64,000 bases of DNA, from contig NZ_JAJDFY010000001.1 in NCBI RefSeq assembly GCF_024704365.1, positions 1,717,001 to 1,781,000 on the forward strand, given 5' to 3'. The notes under the pieces were generated by a model. It had not been told where the DNA came from and ran no database searches. It was given only the letters and a program-made list of their open reading frames with translations. A program made the translations under genes and the position numbers. Below, piece by piece: positions 17,058 to 25,514 of the stretch (its first letter is position 1; the number at the start of each line of letters is the position of its first letter). The DNA is from Thermomonas sp. S9. Lineage in GTDB: Bacteria > Pseudomonadota > Gammaproteobacteria > Xanthomonadales > Xanthomonadaceae.

Positions 17058-18332
17058 CGCTGATTGGAGGATGGCGCACCGATCAAGCGACGATCTTTTC
17101 GGTGTTTCTGCTTTTGGCCTCCTCACCCAAATCCTGCGATTGAACTGCTTGACTCCGACTCACGCGTTCTCCGCTTTGGGTGTTCGCCTCAACTACAGCG
17201 AAGATTGGAGTCTGCGTCTTAGAAAATCAGACAAGTTGCGCGCTTCCATCGTGAAGAAAATGCCTTCTTCCGAACCTCTGGCCACACTTTGGGATTCGAG
17301 TCCTTGGCAAGCGTTCGGCTCCGGACCTGGTTTTGCCAACCCGACCCTCACGACGTGTCGCGAGTGCATGCGCAGTGGGTTCCATTCAAACCTTTTTCAG
17401 ATGCCCTGGGTGAACCAATGCCCATGGCATCGATGTCCACTGCAAGCAAATGCGAGAGGTGCTCAACCCCCTTATGGAAAAGCGTGGTTCGCGACTCTCC
17501 AATTTTGCTGTGCTCGTGCGGATTCGACCCCGTCGATTTGAAAGAAATCTTGCACGAGTCTCCGGATCAGATCGCTAAACGTGTTGCAATGATCCGGCGT
17601 TACTTGAAGTGGGCGGAAAAGAGTCGAGGAAGCCGAGATGCATTCGGATTCGAGGGCTCACCGTTCTTTTGGGACCACACGGAATCATCCGGCAATGATC
17701 GTAAACCGTGGTGGAAACCTGGCGCTCCAGCCGTTTCCCTTCTGGTCAGACACACTGTTGCTAGTTTTCAAGCGTCTTGCGTTGACGGAGAGTTGACCCG
17801 CATAGCGCGGGACATAAGTGAAACCAAAGAGTTCTTCATCGAGCTCCCCACGTCTATCGCATCATCTATGAGAAGCGTCTCTTCAGCAGTTGCTAGCCAG
17901 TTCCCAGAAGATGCGTTTTCAGCACGTGAACGCGTGTTACTCGGCCTTGAGCAACATTCTGGTGCGGCCACTGAGCGTGCGCGGATGCCAATTGTTCTCC
18001 TACCCGCTTTCACCGTGACCACGCGAGCCTTCTTTGACGGCAGAATTCTGTCGATGAAAGCGCAAATGATCATCCGTGAGATTAGCGAAGCCATCTGCCG
18101 TGAAGACTGTGAGCCTGAGCGCATGTACGGGCTACTGGTGGCTCTTGAGCGAATCGTATGTCGTGCTTACGCTGAAGCAGTCAACATTTCTTTAACGCGG
18201 GTCGTAAGTAGGTCGAATCCGTCTCCCATCGGAAAACTCTGGTCACCTGCCGTGATCGTCCGATACAAGCGTGAAAAGACCTTTCTTCGGTTCCTGTGGA
18301 TGCGGGAGAAGGTCAATCATGAAAATCCCTGA
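17050..18332 (+). CDS. TniQ/TnsD-like target-selection protein (one frame break)
   Basis: About 427 residues when joined across a break near 17446-17450, where one A seems to be missing from an AAA run. Upstream of it the TniQ zinc-finger pattern is plain: CREC, GFHSNLFQ, CPWHRC (C103, C106, H112, C124, H127). In the shifted frame it continues with a second CxxC (KCERCSTPLW) and CSCGFD, then a helical C-terminal half. TniQ proteins recognise the target or an RNA-guided complex and recruit TnsC. The C-terminal domain is longer than in TniQ of Cascade-linked elements, fitting a TnsD-like direct DNA binder. ATG at 17050 overlaps the tnsC stop. Confidence 0.82.
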
Positions 18333-18336
18333 GACA

Positions 18337-18344
18337 TGATCCGA
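18337..18344. repeat. 8-bp target duplication of IS1595, left copy
   Basis: TGATCCGA here and TGATACGA at 19417-19424 match in 7 of 8 positions, the duplication length expected for IS1595. The mismatch implies an old insertion or a base error. Confidence 0.7.
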
Positions 18345-19416
18345 CCTGATTAGCCCCGACCCTCAGCCGCGAGTCGCAGGATTTGCGCCGCCTGCGGCAC
18401 AGCATGGTGCCACCTGAAGCCAACGAGGTGGCGCCATGGGCATCAACCGCGTGCAGTTCCAGCCCGGCCTTTCGATGAGCGAGTTCATCCACCGCTACGG
18501 CACCGAAGCAAAGTGTTACCGGGCCTTGTACAAGTGGCGCTGGCCTGAAGGCTACCGCTGCCCGGCCTGTGCCGGACGCGCGCGTTCGCGATTCAGGCGC
18601 GGCGATGCGATCTACTACCAGTGCCGCGCTTGCCGGCATCAGACGACCTTGACGGCGGGCACCCTGTTCGAAGGCACCAAACTGCCGCTGCGCACCTGGA
18701 TGCTGGCGATGCACCTGCTGACCTCGACCAAGACCAATTTGGCTGCGCTGGAACTGATGCGCCACCTGGGCGTGAACTACAAGACCGCCTGGCGCTTGAA
18801 GCACAAGGTCATGCAGGCCATGACCGAGCGGGAGGATTCCAGAAAACTCCAGGGTTTCGTGCAGCTTGACGACGCCTATTTGGGCGGCGAGCGCAACGGC
18901 GGAAAGCCCGGGCGCGGATCGGAGAACAAGCAGGCGTTCGTGATCGCAGTGCAGACGGACGAACACCTCGAACGCCCGACCTTCGCAGTGATCGAGCGGG
19001 TCCGCAGCTTCGACAACGCCTCGCCCAACGACTGGATCACGCGCCGCCTGGCACCTGAGTGCGAGGTCTACAGTGACGGCTTGGCTTGCTTCCGCCGGCT
19101 CGAAGACGCCGGCCACGCCCACACAACGCTCGACACCGGCGGCGGCCGCGCCGCCACCGAAGTGGCTGGAGCGCGATGGGTCAACGTCGTCCTGGGCAAC
19201 CTCAAGCGGGCGATCAGTAGCACCTACCATGCCGTCAAACAAGCCAAGTACGCGCGGCGCTACCTGGCCGAAGCGGCGTACCGTTTCAACCGCCGGTTCC
19301 GCCTGCGCGAGACGCTGTCGCGACTTGCGACCGCGATGATGCGGTGCAAACCATGTCCGAAGACGCGTCTGCGGATTGCGAGCAACTTTCTTGGCTGAGC
19401 GTCGGGGCTAATCAGG
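18345..19416 (+). mobile_element. IS1595-family insertion sequence
   Basis: 1072-bp element with terminal inverted repeats of about 24 bases: left end CCTGATTAGCCCCGACCCTC, and the right end reads inward CCTGATTAGCCCCGACGCTC, one mismatch. One intact transposase gene. Inserted 12 bp after the tniQ stop, so it does not break the Tn7-like module, but it separates it from the putative transposon end to the right. Confidence 0.92.
18436..19398 (+). CDS. IS1595-family transposase
   Basis: 320 residues. The N-terminal zinc ribbon is CPACAGRARSRF...CRACRHQTTLTAGT, followed by the HTH-like NLAALELMRHLGVNYKTAWRLKHKV and the ISXO2-type DDE-related domain beginning VQLDDAYLGGERNGG, then VYSDGLACF. The NLKRAISSTYHAVKQAKYARRYLAEAAYRFNRR end is typical of the family. 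ATG at 18436. Frame and catalytic aspartates are intact. Confidence 0.93.
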   Translation: MGINRVQFQPGLSMSEFIHRYGTEAKCYRALYKWRWPEGYRCPACAGRARSRFRRGDAIYYQCRACRHQTTLTAGTLFEGTKLPLRTWMLAMHLLTSTKTNLAALELMRHLGVNYKTAWRLKHKVMQAMTEREDSRKLQGFVQLDDAYLGGERNGGKPGRGSENKQAFVIAVQTDEHLERPTFAVIERVRSFDNASPNDWITRRLAPECEVYSDGLACFRRLEDAGHAHTTLDTGGGRAATEVAGARWVNVVLGNLKRAISSTYHAVKQAKYARRYLAEAAYRFNRRFRLRETLSRLATAMMRCKPCPKTRLRIASNFLG

Positions 19417-19451
19417 TGATACGATTCAGGTGTCCCCTACGCGCCTACTTT

Positions 19452-19566
19452 GCGTAGAAATCTCTGCAACGCATCAACCATGTGCCAGCCATTTCTACAA
19501 TGGACAACCTCAGCGCAACTTTTTCTGCCCTGCCCGCGGGAGACTGCGCCTACAGATGTAGAAGGA
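19452..19566. repeat. Three GTAGAA-type repeats, candidate TnsB sites at a transposon end
   Basis: GCGTAGAAATC (about 19452), ATTTCTACA in inverse orientation (19491-19499) and GATGTAGAAGG (about 19555) share the core GTAGAA. Arms CTACGC/GCGTAG (19438-19457) and CTACA/TGTAG (19550-19561) add symmetry. Spaced repeats of this kind inside the ends are a hallmark of Tn7-like elements. No matching set was found on the left side, so this remains a suggestion. Confidence 0.35.
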
Positions 19567-19689
19567 TGCTCCGTTAAATCAATGACTTGGGCTGCGCGGA
19601 GTTATCTACCGTGAACAGCGGCCCGGACCGGGCCTAGACTGCGCGCCCGGCAAAGGACATCGCGCACTCAGGAACGGATACTTACCCGC

Positions 19690-19941
19690 ATGAGCCGCAT
19701 TCACGGAATCCCGGTCGGCGCGCTGGTGCGGCTGGCATCGGAGCACCTGGCGGTGATGGCGGAACCCGGCGGCGAAACCCTGCTCAAACCCAAAGTGCGC
19801 GTGTTTTATTCCCTGCGACGGAAGGAGAAGGTGCTGGCGCACACGCTCGACCTCGCGGACCCGGCCTGCCGGGACAGTATCGTCGGCCCCGAAAACCCGG
19901 AAAAATGGGGGTTCACCCACTTCGAAGCCCTCTGGCTCTGA
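19690..19941 (+). pseudogene. C-terminal fragment resembling an HD-GYP phosphodiesterase
   Basis: 83 codons reading IPVGALVRLASEHLAVMAEP, then LLKPKVRVFYSLRRKEK and DSIVGPENPEKWGF. This resembles the small beta-rich tail that follows the HD-GYP catalytic domain in c-di-GMP phosphodiesterases of this family; the HD and GYP motifs themselves are absent. It sits at the junction of the accessory island and the flagellar locus, so the 5' part was probably removed when the island arrived. The stop is 3 bp before the GGDEF-EAL-REC gene, which suggests an original c-di-GMP operon. A small independent gene is the alternative. Confidence 0.5.
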
Positions 19942-19944
19942 CCC

Positions 19945-21717
19945 ATGGCGCATTCCGACGATCGCATGCACAGCGAGACCTCGACCTTGTCGCGGGCGGA
20001 GATCTACCGGCTCGGCGCCAGCGGCCCCAGCCTGGGGTCGGTGCTGGCAGGGATCGATGGCGCGCAACGCAGGCTGGCCCTGCTCCATATCGATGTGGAC
20101 GAAGTCGGGACGATCAACGCCACCCTGGGCGAGAACATCGTGGAGCAGGCGCTGTCGGTGGTGGCCCGGCGCCTGCGCCTGGCAGTGCCCGCCGATGCCT
20201 GGCTGTGGCAGCTTGCCAGCGAGGAGTTCGTGGTGGCGGTCGCCTACCGCGAGGGCGAACCGGATGGCAACGCGCTGGCCGAACGCCTGCGCGAGGCGTT
20301 CGAGACCCCGGTGCAGGTGCCGCCGTTCGTGCTCGACATCACCCTGTCGATCGGCATCGCGATCCATCCCGAGCATGCGCACGATGCGGCCGGCCTGCTG
20401 GCCGCGGCCGAGCAGGCCATGCGCCGGGCCAAGCGCAGCGGGTCCGGCGGGCTGGCGGTCTTCGTCCCGGAGCCGGTACCTGACGCCGCGCCCGACCCCG
20501 GGCACGGCCAGGAGCATCGCTTCGTGGATGCGCTCGCGCAGAGCGAATTCCGCCTCTACTATCAACCCGTGGTCAGCGCCCAGGACGGCAGCATCGTCTC
20601 CTGCAGCGCGCTGCTGCGCTGGCATACCTCCCAGGAGGGCGTGCTGCGCGCCAGCCGCGTGCTGCCCGCGGTGGAGCGCGCGGGACTGGCCGGGCCGGTG
20701 GCGCTGTGGACGATCGAAACCGCGCTGCAGCAGGTGTGCGCGTGGCGCGAGCTCGGGATCGACTACCTGGCCGCCGCCGTCCCCTTGGACGGCGCCCTGC
20801 TGGCGCGCGGCGAATGCCTCGACCTGGTGGGCGAACTGTTCCATCGCAGTGGTGTCCCGGCTGGCGCGCTGGAGTTCGAGATTTCGGAGGCCGTGCTAAC
20901 GGTGGACACTCCACACGTCGCCGAGAACCTGGCCGGCCTGCGCGCACTGGGCGCCACCCTCACCCTCGCCGATTTCGGCACCCGCGGGCTGAGCCTGACC
21001 GCGCTGGCCGAGCATCCGCTGGACCGGATCAAGATCGACCGCGGCTTCCTGCGCGATGTCACCCGCACGCCGCGCAGCGCCGCACTGGTGCGCGCCATCA
21101 TCGCCATGGGCCACGGCCTGGGCATGACCGTGGTGGCCAAAGGCGTGGAAACCGATGCCGAACTGGGGTTCCTGCGCCGCTACCATTGCGATTTCTTCCA
21201 GGGCTACCTGTTCAGTCCGCCGCTGCCCGCTGCCGAGGTGGACGCGTTGCTGCGCCGGCGCTTCCTGTTGCCACAGGTGTTCCAGGCCAGCGCGGAGCAG
21301 CCGGCGCGCACACTCCTGCTGCTGGACGATGAGGAGAACGTGCTGCGTTCGCTGGCACGGTTGCTGCGTCGCGACGGCTATCGCCTGCTCACTGCCAGCA
21401 GTGTGAACGAGGCGTTCGACCTGCTGGCGCGCAACGAGGTGCAGGTGGTGATCTCCGACCAGCGCATGCCGGACATGAGCGGCACCGAATTTTTGGGGCG
21501 GGTGCGCGACATGTACCCGAACACCGTGCGGCTGGCACTGTCCGGCTATACCGACGTGAACACGATCAGCGAGGCGGTGAACCAGGGCGCGGCCTACCGG
21601 TTCCTGCTCAAGCCCTGGGACGATGCCGAACTGCGCGGGCATATCCGCGCTGCGTTCCGGCTGGCGGAGCAACGGCGCGGCAGCGGGGCCCCGAATGCGG
21701 ACGTGGATGCGGGCTGA
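19945..21717 (+). CDS. GGDEF-EAL-REC protein with degenerate active sites
   Basis: 590 residues in the unusual order GGDEF (about 25-175), EAL (190-440), receiver (455-560). The GGDEF signature reads ASEEF (91-95), the EAL motif reads SAL (221-223), DDFG reads LADFG, and the catalytic AEGVET reads AKGVET (398-403), so neither synthase nor phosphodiesterase activity is expected. The receiver keeps its acidic pocket (LDDEEN) and the phospho-acceptor in VISDQRMPDMSG (D505). This points to a phosphorylation-controlled c-di-GMP sensor or scaffold, comparable in principle to FimX, at the start of the flagellar locus. The adjacent histidine kinase, convergent on the other strand, is a candidate partner. 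Confidence 0.88.
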   Translation: MAHSDDRMHSETSTLSRAEIYRLGASGPSLGSVLAGIDGAQRRLALLHIDVDEVGTINATLGENIVEQALSVVARRLRLAVPADAWLWQLASEEFVVAVAYREGEPDGNALAERLREAFETPVQVPPFVLDITLSIGIAIHPEHAHDAAGLLAAAEQAMRRAKRSGSGGLAVFVPEPVPDAAPDPGHGQEHRFVDALAQSEFRLYYQPVVSAQDGSIVSCSALLRWHTSQEGVLRASRVLPAVERAGLAGPVALWTIETALQQVCAWRELGIDYLAAAVPLDGALLARGECLDLVGELFHRSGVPAGALEFEISEAVLTVDTPHVAENLAGLRALGATLTLADFGTRGLSLTALAEHPLDRIKIDRGFLRDVTRTPRSAALVRAIIAMGHGLGMTVVAKGVETDAELGFLRRYHCDFFQGYLFSPPLPAAEVDALLRRRFLLPQVFQASAEQPARTLLLLDDEENVLRSLARLLRRDGYRLLTASSVNEAFDLLARNEVQVVISDQRMPDMSGTEFLGRVRDMYPNTVRLALSGYTDVNTISEAVNQGAAYRFLLKPWDDAELRGHIRAAFRLAEQRRGSGAPNADVDAG

Positions 21718-21774
21718 GCGTCCGCGGGTGTTCCACGGCCGCGGCCCGGGCGCTGCCGCCGCCCGCTGGCCGGA

Positions 21775-23003
21775 TCAGGCGGCGGGCGGGGCCGCCTCGC
21801 CGGCTTCCGGCACCTGCCGGATCGGCAGTACCACCCGGAACGTGCTGCCCTGCCCCACTTTGCTGGTGACATCGATCCGGCCGTGGTGCTTGGCCACGAT
21901 GCTGTAGGAGATCGCCAGCCCCAACCCAGTGCCGCGCCCGATCGGCTTGGTGGTGAAGAACGGGTCGAACAGGTGCGGCATCGACTCCGGCGGGATGCCG
22001 CAGCCGCTGTCGGTGACGCTGATCCACACCTCTTCATCGTCGCAGCCGCTGGCGAGCACGATGGTGCCGCGCTGCTCGATCGCCTGGCCGGCGTTCAACA
22101 GCAGATTCAGGAATACCTGGTTGATCTCGGAGGCCAGGCATTCCACCAGCGGCAGGCTGGTGTAGTGCTTCTCCAGCCGCACCTTGTACTTGAGGTCGTT
22201 CCAGACGATGTTGAGGGTGGAATCCAGCCCCTGCAGCAGGTCGGCCGGCTGCATTTTCTGATCGCGCCCCACCCGCGAGAAATCCTTGAGGTCCTGCACG
22301 ATCTTGGTGACCCGCTCGATGCCCTCGCGCGATTCGCTGAGCAGGTTGGGCAGGTCGCCGAGGATGTAGTCGATGTCCAGCTGCTGGCGCGCCTGCACGA
22401 TTTCCTGGCGGCGCGCCTGCGGGTTCTCGGAGAACAGGATTTCATGGTATTTCTCGACCAGCGCCAGCAGCGCGCTGCTGTAATCCTGCAGCGTCCCCAG
22501 GTTGGAGCCGACGTAGCCGATCGGATTGTTGATCTCGTGCGCCACGCCGGCGGCGAGCTGGCCGATCGAGGCCATTTTCTCCGAGCGCAGCAGCTGTTCC
22601 TGGGCGGTGGCCAGACGGTCCACCGTGCGCTGCAGTTCGGCGTATTGCCGCTGGCGCTCGTCGCGCTCGCTGATGTCCAGCACCACCATCAGGCAGTGGT
22701 CGCTATCCGGCGATTGCCCGCAGTGGATTTCCAACGCCAGCGGGTGCTGCGGGTCCGGGCGCACGACGCCCTTCCAGTGGCCATCGCGGAGCGCAGTGGC
22801 CCACTGTTCATCGCCAACCAGTGCTACCAGCGATTCCGGGCGGCCATCGCCGGCCACCTTGGCGGCCAGCGCCTGCGCAGCTTGATTGGCCCGGTGCACG
22901 CGCCGCTGCGCGTCCAGGAACAGGACCGGGAATTGAGGGCGCTGGCGGCCCAGAGGGCGTCATCGCTCCACAGTCCCGAGGGCTGCGCAGGAGGGGCGCT
23001 CAT
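21775..23003 (-). CDS. Sensor histidine kinase with N-terminal PAS-like domain (one frame break)
   Basis: About 410 residues joined over a break near 22935, where one base seems missing. The N-terminal part (FPVLFLDAQRRVHRANQAA) looks like PAS. The H-box is ASIGQLAAGVAHEINNPIGYV with the phosphorylated His in AHEINNP; N (EINQVFLNLLLNAGQAI), G1 (VTDSGCGIP), F (FDPFFTTKP) and G2 (GTGLGLAIS) boxes are complete. There is no transmembrane segment, so it is a cytoplasmic NtrB/FleS-type kinase. The start ATG overlaps the flgN stop (ATGA), placing it in the flgM-flgN operon; it may phosphorylate FleQ, the nearby REC-only regulator or the GGDEF-EAL-REC protein. Confidence 0.88.
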
Positions 23004-23344
23004 CCACACCCCAGCCAGCGGCCGCCGGCACGCGCGGTGCTGGCGAACCCGGAAATGTCATAGGTGCCGGTGGCCTCGCTGCGACCGAGGTGGCGCAACG
23101 TCCAGGCGACTTCCCGGCGCCGGCGCGCCAGCAGCACCGCATTGGCGCGGTTGAGTTCGTGCAGCTCGCGGATGCGCACGTGGTCGTCCGGCCCAGCAAC
23201 GCGCTCGGCGTCGCGCAGGGCCGCGAGTTTCGCCTGTGCCGACTGCAACAAGGCATCGACATCGTGCTCCAGCAGGGCCCGGCGCTCGGCCTGCAGGGCC
23301 TGCTCCAGCGCGTCCAGCGGGTGCACGTCGACGTCGGTGCTCAT
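23000..23344 (-). CDS. flgN: Flagellar chaperone FlgN
   Basis: 114 residues, helical and Leu/Ala/Arg-rich (LDALEQALQAERRALLEHDVDALLQ, then ELHELNRANAVLLARRR), the FlgN pattern. FlgN escorts the hook-filament junction proteins FlgK and FlgL to the export gate. It lies 7 bp after flgM on the same strand and ends in an ATGA overlap with the histidine kinase. Confidence 0.85.
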   Translation of the reverse strand: MSTDVDVHPLDALEQALQAERRALLEHDVDALLQSAQAKLAALRDAERVAGPDDHVRIRELHELNRANAVLLARRRREVAWTLRHLGRSEATGTYDISGFASTARAGGRWLGCG

Positions 23345-23351
23345 GGGCGGA

Positions 23352-23663
23352 TCACTTCAGGATTTCGCGTTCCAGCGCCAGCAGGCGGCTGGCGATTTCC
23401 TGCGGGTCGATCTGGTAGCTGCCGTTGTCGATCGCGCTGCGGATTTCCTTGACCCTGGCCATGTCCACTTTGGACGGCCCGGCCAGTTCCTTGGCCATCG
23501 CCTTCAGCCCGACCGCCTCGCCGGTCAGGCGCAGGCTGTCCACCGGGGGCGTGGCCTGCACCGCGGACGTGCGCGGATTGCCGGCACGGGCCTGGGCGGT
23601 TTCGGTGACGGCTTTCGCCTCCACGGGCTTCGCCGGCAGGTTGCCTTCGATTTTCGTGGTCAT
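23352..23663 (-). CDS. flgM: Anti-sigma-28 factor FlgM
   Basis: 103 residues. The conserved C-terminal half is VDMARVKEIRSAIDNGSYQIDPQEIASRLLALEREI, the sigma-28-binding region of FlgM; the N-terminus is polar and disordered-looking as in the family. It holds FliA inactive until it is exported through the completed hook. A sigma-28 promoter match lies 33 bp upstream, giving the usual FliA-FlgM feedback. fliA itself is not in the window and would be expected after fleN. Confidence 0.93.
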   Translation of the reverse strand: MTTKIEGNLPAKPVEAKAVTETAQARAGNPRTSAVQATPPVDSLRLTGEAVGLKAMAKELAGPSKVDMARVKEIRSAIDNGSYQIDPQEIASRLLALEREILK

Positions 23664-23695
23664 GGCCAGCGGCTCCGGATAAGGGTTCGAATGGG

Positions 23696-23722
23696 TTAAC
23701 GGCCGTCTTGAACCGGACTTTA
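23696..23722 (-). promoter_or_regulatory. Sigma-28 (FliA) promoter of flgM
   Basis: On the minus strand TAAAG, 14 bases, GCCGTTAA: the -35 is perfect and the -10 is one base off the GCCGATAA consensus, with exact spacing. Confidence 0.85.
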
Positions 23723-23743
23723 GGGGGGATTCGGCGGAAAAAC

Positions 23744-24316
23744 TCAATTGACCACGTCCACCGTACCGTCCGCGTTCAGGCGGCCGCGGATGATCCGGTG
23801 CGAGCTGTCGTTTTCCACGTTCACCACGTTCCCGGCCATGGCCTGCCCCAGTGCGCGCCCGCCCATGCGGATTTCGGAGTTGCCGATCCGGGCGCGCAGC
23901 ACCACCGGGTCGCCACGCTTGACGATAACGGCCGGTGCCCCGCCATCTGCAGGGGCACCCGCGGCGGGGCTGGCGGCCAGTGCCATCGGGGCGTTGCGGA
24001 CCGGCACGAACAGGCGCCAGCCCGGGGCGTCGGGGCAGCGCACGTCGGCCACGGTCGGAGTGCTGGGCACCGCGACCAGCGGCTGGCGGCAAGCCGCCAG
24101 GCGCAACCCCGGGGCCAGCATCGCCTGGGTACCGGGGCCGGCCTGCAGGGCGGTGAGGGCGGCCTGCTGGATCGCCGCCAGATCCTGCAGGGACTGCGCG
24201 GGCGCGCCGGACGACAGAGGGGCGGACAAGACGCCGGCCAGGCAGGCCGACAGCAGGCGCCAGGGTGCGCGATGGCGGTCGCAGGCAAAGCCAGGGAGGA
24301 AATGCGGGGTCCGCAT
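23744..24316 (-). CDS. flgA: Flagellar P-ring assembly chaperone FlgA
   Basis: 190 residues. A signal peptide (APWRLLSACLAGVLSAPLSSGAPA) leads to the periplasm; the C-terminal SAF domain is visible in VIVKRGDPVVLRARIGNSEIRMGGRALGQAMAGNVVNVEN and the closing IIRGRLNADGTVDV. FlgA helps FlgI assemble into the P ring. It lies upstream of flgM on the same strand and is divergent to cheV. ATG at 24316 places the signal peptide normally; longer upstream starts would overlap cheV. Confidence 0.92.
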   Translation of the reverse strand: MRTPHFLPGFACDRHRAPWRLLSACLAGVLSAPLSSGAPAQSLQDLAAIQQAALTALQAGPGTQAMLAPGLRLAACRQPLVAVPSTPTVADVRCPDAPGWRLFVPVRNAPMALAASPAAGAPADGGAPAVIVKRGDPVVLRARIGNSEIRMGGRALGQAMAGNVVNVENDSSHRIIRGRLNADGTVDVVN

Positions 24317-24363
24317 GGGCGGTGGGTCCGTGCAAACAGGTTGGCTTTTCTGAAGCAAGAGAC

Positions 24364-25327
24364 ATGCCGGCTCAAGACGCCGGGCTTGCGGCCGACAATG
24401 CCCGCATGGCACGCAACCAGCTGCTCGACCGCATCGACCAACGCATCCGCCTGGCCGGCCACAACCGGTTGGCCCTGCTGCTGTTCCGGCTGGGCGGGCG
24501 GCAGGTGTTCGGGGTGAACGTGTTCAAGGTGCAGGAGGTCCCTGCTGCGCCCGCCCTTGTTCACCCTGCCCCAGCTTCCGCCGGGCTTCCTGGGCGCGGC
24601 CGATATCCGCGGCCGCAGCGTGCCGGTGCTGGATCTGGCGGCCGCGATCGGCCAGCCCGGCGAGGGGGCCGCCAATTACCTGGTGGTGACCGAGTTCAAC
24701 CGCACCGTGCAGGGGTTTCTGGTGTCGGCGGTGGACCGCATCGTGAACATCGCGGTGGAGGACGTGAAGCCGCCGCCGGAGCTGGGCAGCGATCCCCACT
24801 ACCTGACCGGCGTCACCCGCTACCACGACGAGCTGATCCAGCTGGTGGACGTGGAAAGCGTGCTGGCCGAAGCGCTGCCGGCGCCGCCGGCCAGCGTGGC
24901 GATCCTGCCGGTGGCGCAGGGCGGCGGCCGCGAGGTGCTGGTGGTGGACGATTCGCGGGTGGCGCGCAACCAGATCCGCAGCGTGCTGGACCAGCTCGGG
25001 CTGGGCTGCGCCCAGCTCTCCGACGGCCGCCAGGCGCTGGAGCATCTCAAGCAGATCGCCGCCGGCGGGCAGCGTCCCTCGCAGCGCTACGCGATGGTCA
25101 TCTCCGATATCGAGATGCCGGCGATGGACGGCTACACGCTCACGTCGGAAATCCGACGCGACCCGATGCTGAGCGACCTGTACGTCCTGCTGCACACCTC
25201 GCTGTCGGGCGTGTTCAACCAGACGATGGTCGAACGGGTGGGTGCGGACGACTTCGTTCCCAAGTATTCGCAGCAGGAGCTGGCGGAGCGGATCACCGCG
25301 CACATATCTGAAACAGCATTAACTTAA
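24364..25327 (+). CDS. cheV: Chemotaxis coupling protein CheV (one frame break)
   Basis: CheW domain fused to a receiver, about 320 residues. The break is at 24540-24542, where one extra C turns EVLLRPPLF into EVPAAPAL; downstream FTLPQLPPGFLGAADIRGRSVPVLDL continues in the next frame. The receiver shows VVDDSRVARNQIRS, the phospho-acceptor in VISDIEMPAMDGYTL and the conserved K of PKYS. CheV couples chemoreceptors to CheA. The start may be 24364 (weak ribosome site) or 24406 (MARNQLLDRID, the conserved beginning). Its place just before flgB is the normal one in this family. Confidence 0.9.
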
Positions 25328-25464
25328 ATTCATATCTATATGATTTTCAATGATTAAAAAATCCTGAAGCATCCTGACGTCCGGCGCGGCGTGATGCTTG
25401 CAAAGCGCCCGGAGGGGCTTCCCCGCAGCCGCCCGCAGCGGCCACAGAATGCCGTCGCACCAAT

Positions 25465-25481
25465 CGGCACGTCATTTGCAT
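25465..25481 (+). promoter_or_regulatory. Sigma-54 promoter of the flgB operon
   Basis: CGGCACG, four bases, TTGCAT: a near-perfect -24/-12 element 34 bp before flgB. A weaker GG-N10-GC match stands at about 25380-25395. The 187-bp region upstream is AT-rich near 25320-25365, suitable for an activator or IHF site. Confidence 0.88.
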
Positions 25482-25514
25482 CAACCTCATGCGAACACCC
25501 CTCTGGAGGGCCGC

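Larger units (their letters stand above)
13545..18332 (+). mobile_element. Tn7-like transposition module tnsA-tnsB-tnsC-tniQ
   Basis: Four genes on one strand, each overlapping the next by 4-8 bases (ATGCGTGA, GTGA, ATGACTGA), so translationally coupled. The order matches Tn7-like elements: endonuclease-like subunit, DDE transposase, AAA regulator, TniQ target selector. No resolvase, Cas gene or CRISPR array is nearby, and the outer ends of the element were not fixed. The base composition is lower in GC than the flagellar region, which fits horizontal origin. Confidence 0.8.

Noticed and set aside
17440..17460. Programmed frameshift in tniQ
   Set aside because: The site has no classic slippery heptamer, and eleven other genes show the same kind of single-base break, so an error or lesion is likelier.
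13545..18332. [16 protein letters not shown] transposon
   Set aside because: No cas gene and no direct-repeat array is visible in the window, so RNA-guided targeting has no support.
24341..24357. Sigma-54 promoter for cheV
   Set aside because: GG-N10-GC spacing is present but the -12 reads AAGCA, too weak to list as a feature.
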